DNA of 5,328 nucleotides from Candidatus Dadabacteria bacterium (lineage in GTDB: Bacteria; Desulfobacterota_D; UBA1144; Nemesobacterales; UBA2774). How positions within the stretch are numbered: position 1 is the first letter of the stretch; each line of letters starts with the position of its first letter. Positions 4,645 to 5,328 of the stretch are shown one piece after another. The notes below the pieces were generated by a model. The model was not told the origin of the DNA, did no database searches, and was given only the letters and a program-made list of their open reading frames with translations. The DNA is taken from assembly GCA_030632765.1 (NCBI GenBank), contig DAOVUC010000138.1, forward strand, positions 1 through 5,328. Reading direction: 5' to 3'. The translations under genes and the position numbers were made by a program.

Positions 4645-5328
4645 ATGAAAGAGTTTAATTCGAACTATAATAAAAAGTCGGCCTACCTGCTAGGTATAGG
4701 GATGCTCGTTCTTGTTGTAGTCATCATTCTGTTCGTAGTTTGGAGGACTGGGACCTCCGATTTAGTACAAGATAAGCGGGACGTGCCAGTTTTAACCGTC
4801 CTCTCGGAGATCTATGAAATAGATCAAATTTATAAGTCTATGAAGGGACCGCAAAGCACACAGGAATTTTCTATCTCAGAGGATAACGAGCCAAACCTAA
4901 TATGGATTACAGGATTCAGAGCCGTCATGGTTGGGTCAGATGGAAAGACACCGATATCTCAGGAGTTTATGTGCCACAGCAATCTTGACTTTAATGTTGG
5001 TTCACACTCCAGGCTGATGGGATGGGAAAAATATAATCCACATACTAGGCTTTTTACCCTTTCTCAGGGCCAATACGAAATAAAGTTTCCGAAAGGTTTC
5101 GGTATTCCATTTTTTTCTAACGAGAAATTTTCCCTTACCACACAGGTATTAAATCTAAATGATCCCGTGAATAAATATAAGATCAAGCATAAAATCACTA
5201 TTAATTACGTGCGTGATAGGGATCTAAAAGCTCCTATGAAGCCTTTGTTACCCGTTTCCGCCTATGGGCTTAAGCTACTTGAAGGTAAGGATGGCTATTA
5301 CGACGTTAACAATGAGCTAGAGGCTCAC
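4645..5328 (+). CDS. Membrane-anchored extracytoplasmic protein of unrecognised family (3' end outside window)
   Basis: An open frame of 228 codons runs off the right edge. The start is supported by AAGGA at 4636-4640, four bases before the ATG. Residues 1-12 are polar and basic, residues ~13-33 form one strong hydrophobic helix (GMLVLVVVIILFVVW), and the rest is soluble, with no lipobox. This points to an N-terminal anchor with the bulk outside the cytoplasm. The soluble part looks beta-rich and has distinctive stretches: WITGFRAVMVGSDGK (87-101), EFMCHSNLDF (107-116), HTRLFTLSQGQYE (133-145) and a segment ending SLTTQVLNLN (163-172). The order of these elements loosely recalls the first domain of copper type II monooxygenases (PHM-like) or Nod19-like proteins, where a HH pair and a later HY pair bind copper. 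Here most of those histidines are replaced, so copper binding is doubtful. I do not assign a function. Confidence 0.8.
   Translation, partial: MKEFNSNYNKKSAYLLGIGMLVLVVVIILFVVWRTGTSDLVQDKRDVPVLTVLSEIYEIDQIYKSMKGPQSTQEFSISEDNEPNLIWITGFRAVMVGSDGKTPISQEFMCHSNLDFNVGSHSRLMGWEKYNPHTRLFTLSQGQYEIKFPKGFGIPFFSNEKFSLTTQVLNLNDPVNKYKIKHKITINYVRDRDLKAPMKPLLPVSAYGLKLLEGKDGYYDVNNELEAH

Noticed and set aside
1..5328. CRISPR array, insertion sequence or transposase/integrase gene
   Set aside because: I saw no regularly spaced repeats, no terminal inverted repeats flanking a gene and no recombinase motifs in the translated frames.

Overview
The window reads as AT-rich DNA from a diderm (Gram-negative) bacterium. 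Two predicted lipoproteins have clear lipoboxes, one of them carries an OmpA-type peptidoglycan-binding domain, and a large fused enzyme of phospholipid acylation is present. I cannot name the taxon. The gene style would fit a deltaproteobacterium-like or related candidate lineage, but that is a weak inference.

Layout from left to right. Bases 1-185 hold the 3' end of a plus-strand gene whose product ends in two membrane segments and a basic tail. Facing it is a minus-strand operon, read from 3272 down to 337. Its first gene encodes an 879-residue protein fusing, in this order, an AMP-forming acyl ligase, an acyl carrier domain and a PlsC-type acyltransferase. Its second gene encodes a small lipoprotein whose start overlaps the enzyme's stop codon by one base (TAATG). 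Just beyond the lipoprotein gene lies a headless, diverged second copy of its middle section, exactly 210 bp away and in the same reading frame.

From 3273 to 3800 there is no convincing gene. This gap holds a good -10 box for the ligase operon and the 3' half of a tRNA-Glu (anticodon CTC) on the minus strand. No recognisable tRNA 5' half lies next to that fragment. Such a fragment is the usual scar left at one end of an element integrated in a tRNA gene. If so, the chromosome lies to the left (the ligase operon) and the inserted DNA to the right (the OmpA lipoprotein and beyond).

On the right, 3801-4343 encodes an OmpA-domain lipoprotein with a strong ribosome binding site. About 300 bp follow without a confident gene, containing a short reading frame that resembles a C-terminal sorting tail (GCGGC, then a basic cluster). 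From 4645 to the window edge runs the 5' part of a gene for a membrane-anchored, probably extracytoplasmic protein of unrecognised family.

The common theme is the cell envelope. The ligase-carrier-acyltransferase fusion could activate a fatty acid, hold it on its own carrier arm and pass it to a lysolipid. The coupled lipoprotein may act in the same process, but only gene order supports that. The points most worth following are the fused enzyme with its coupled lipoprotein, the decayed lipoprotein duplicate and the tRNA scar.
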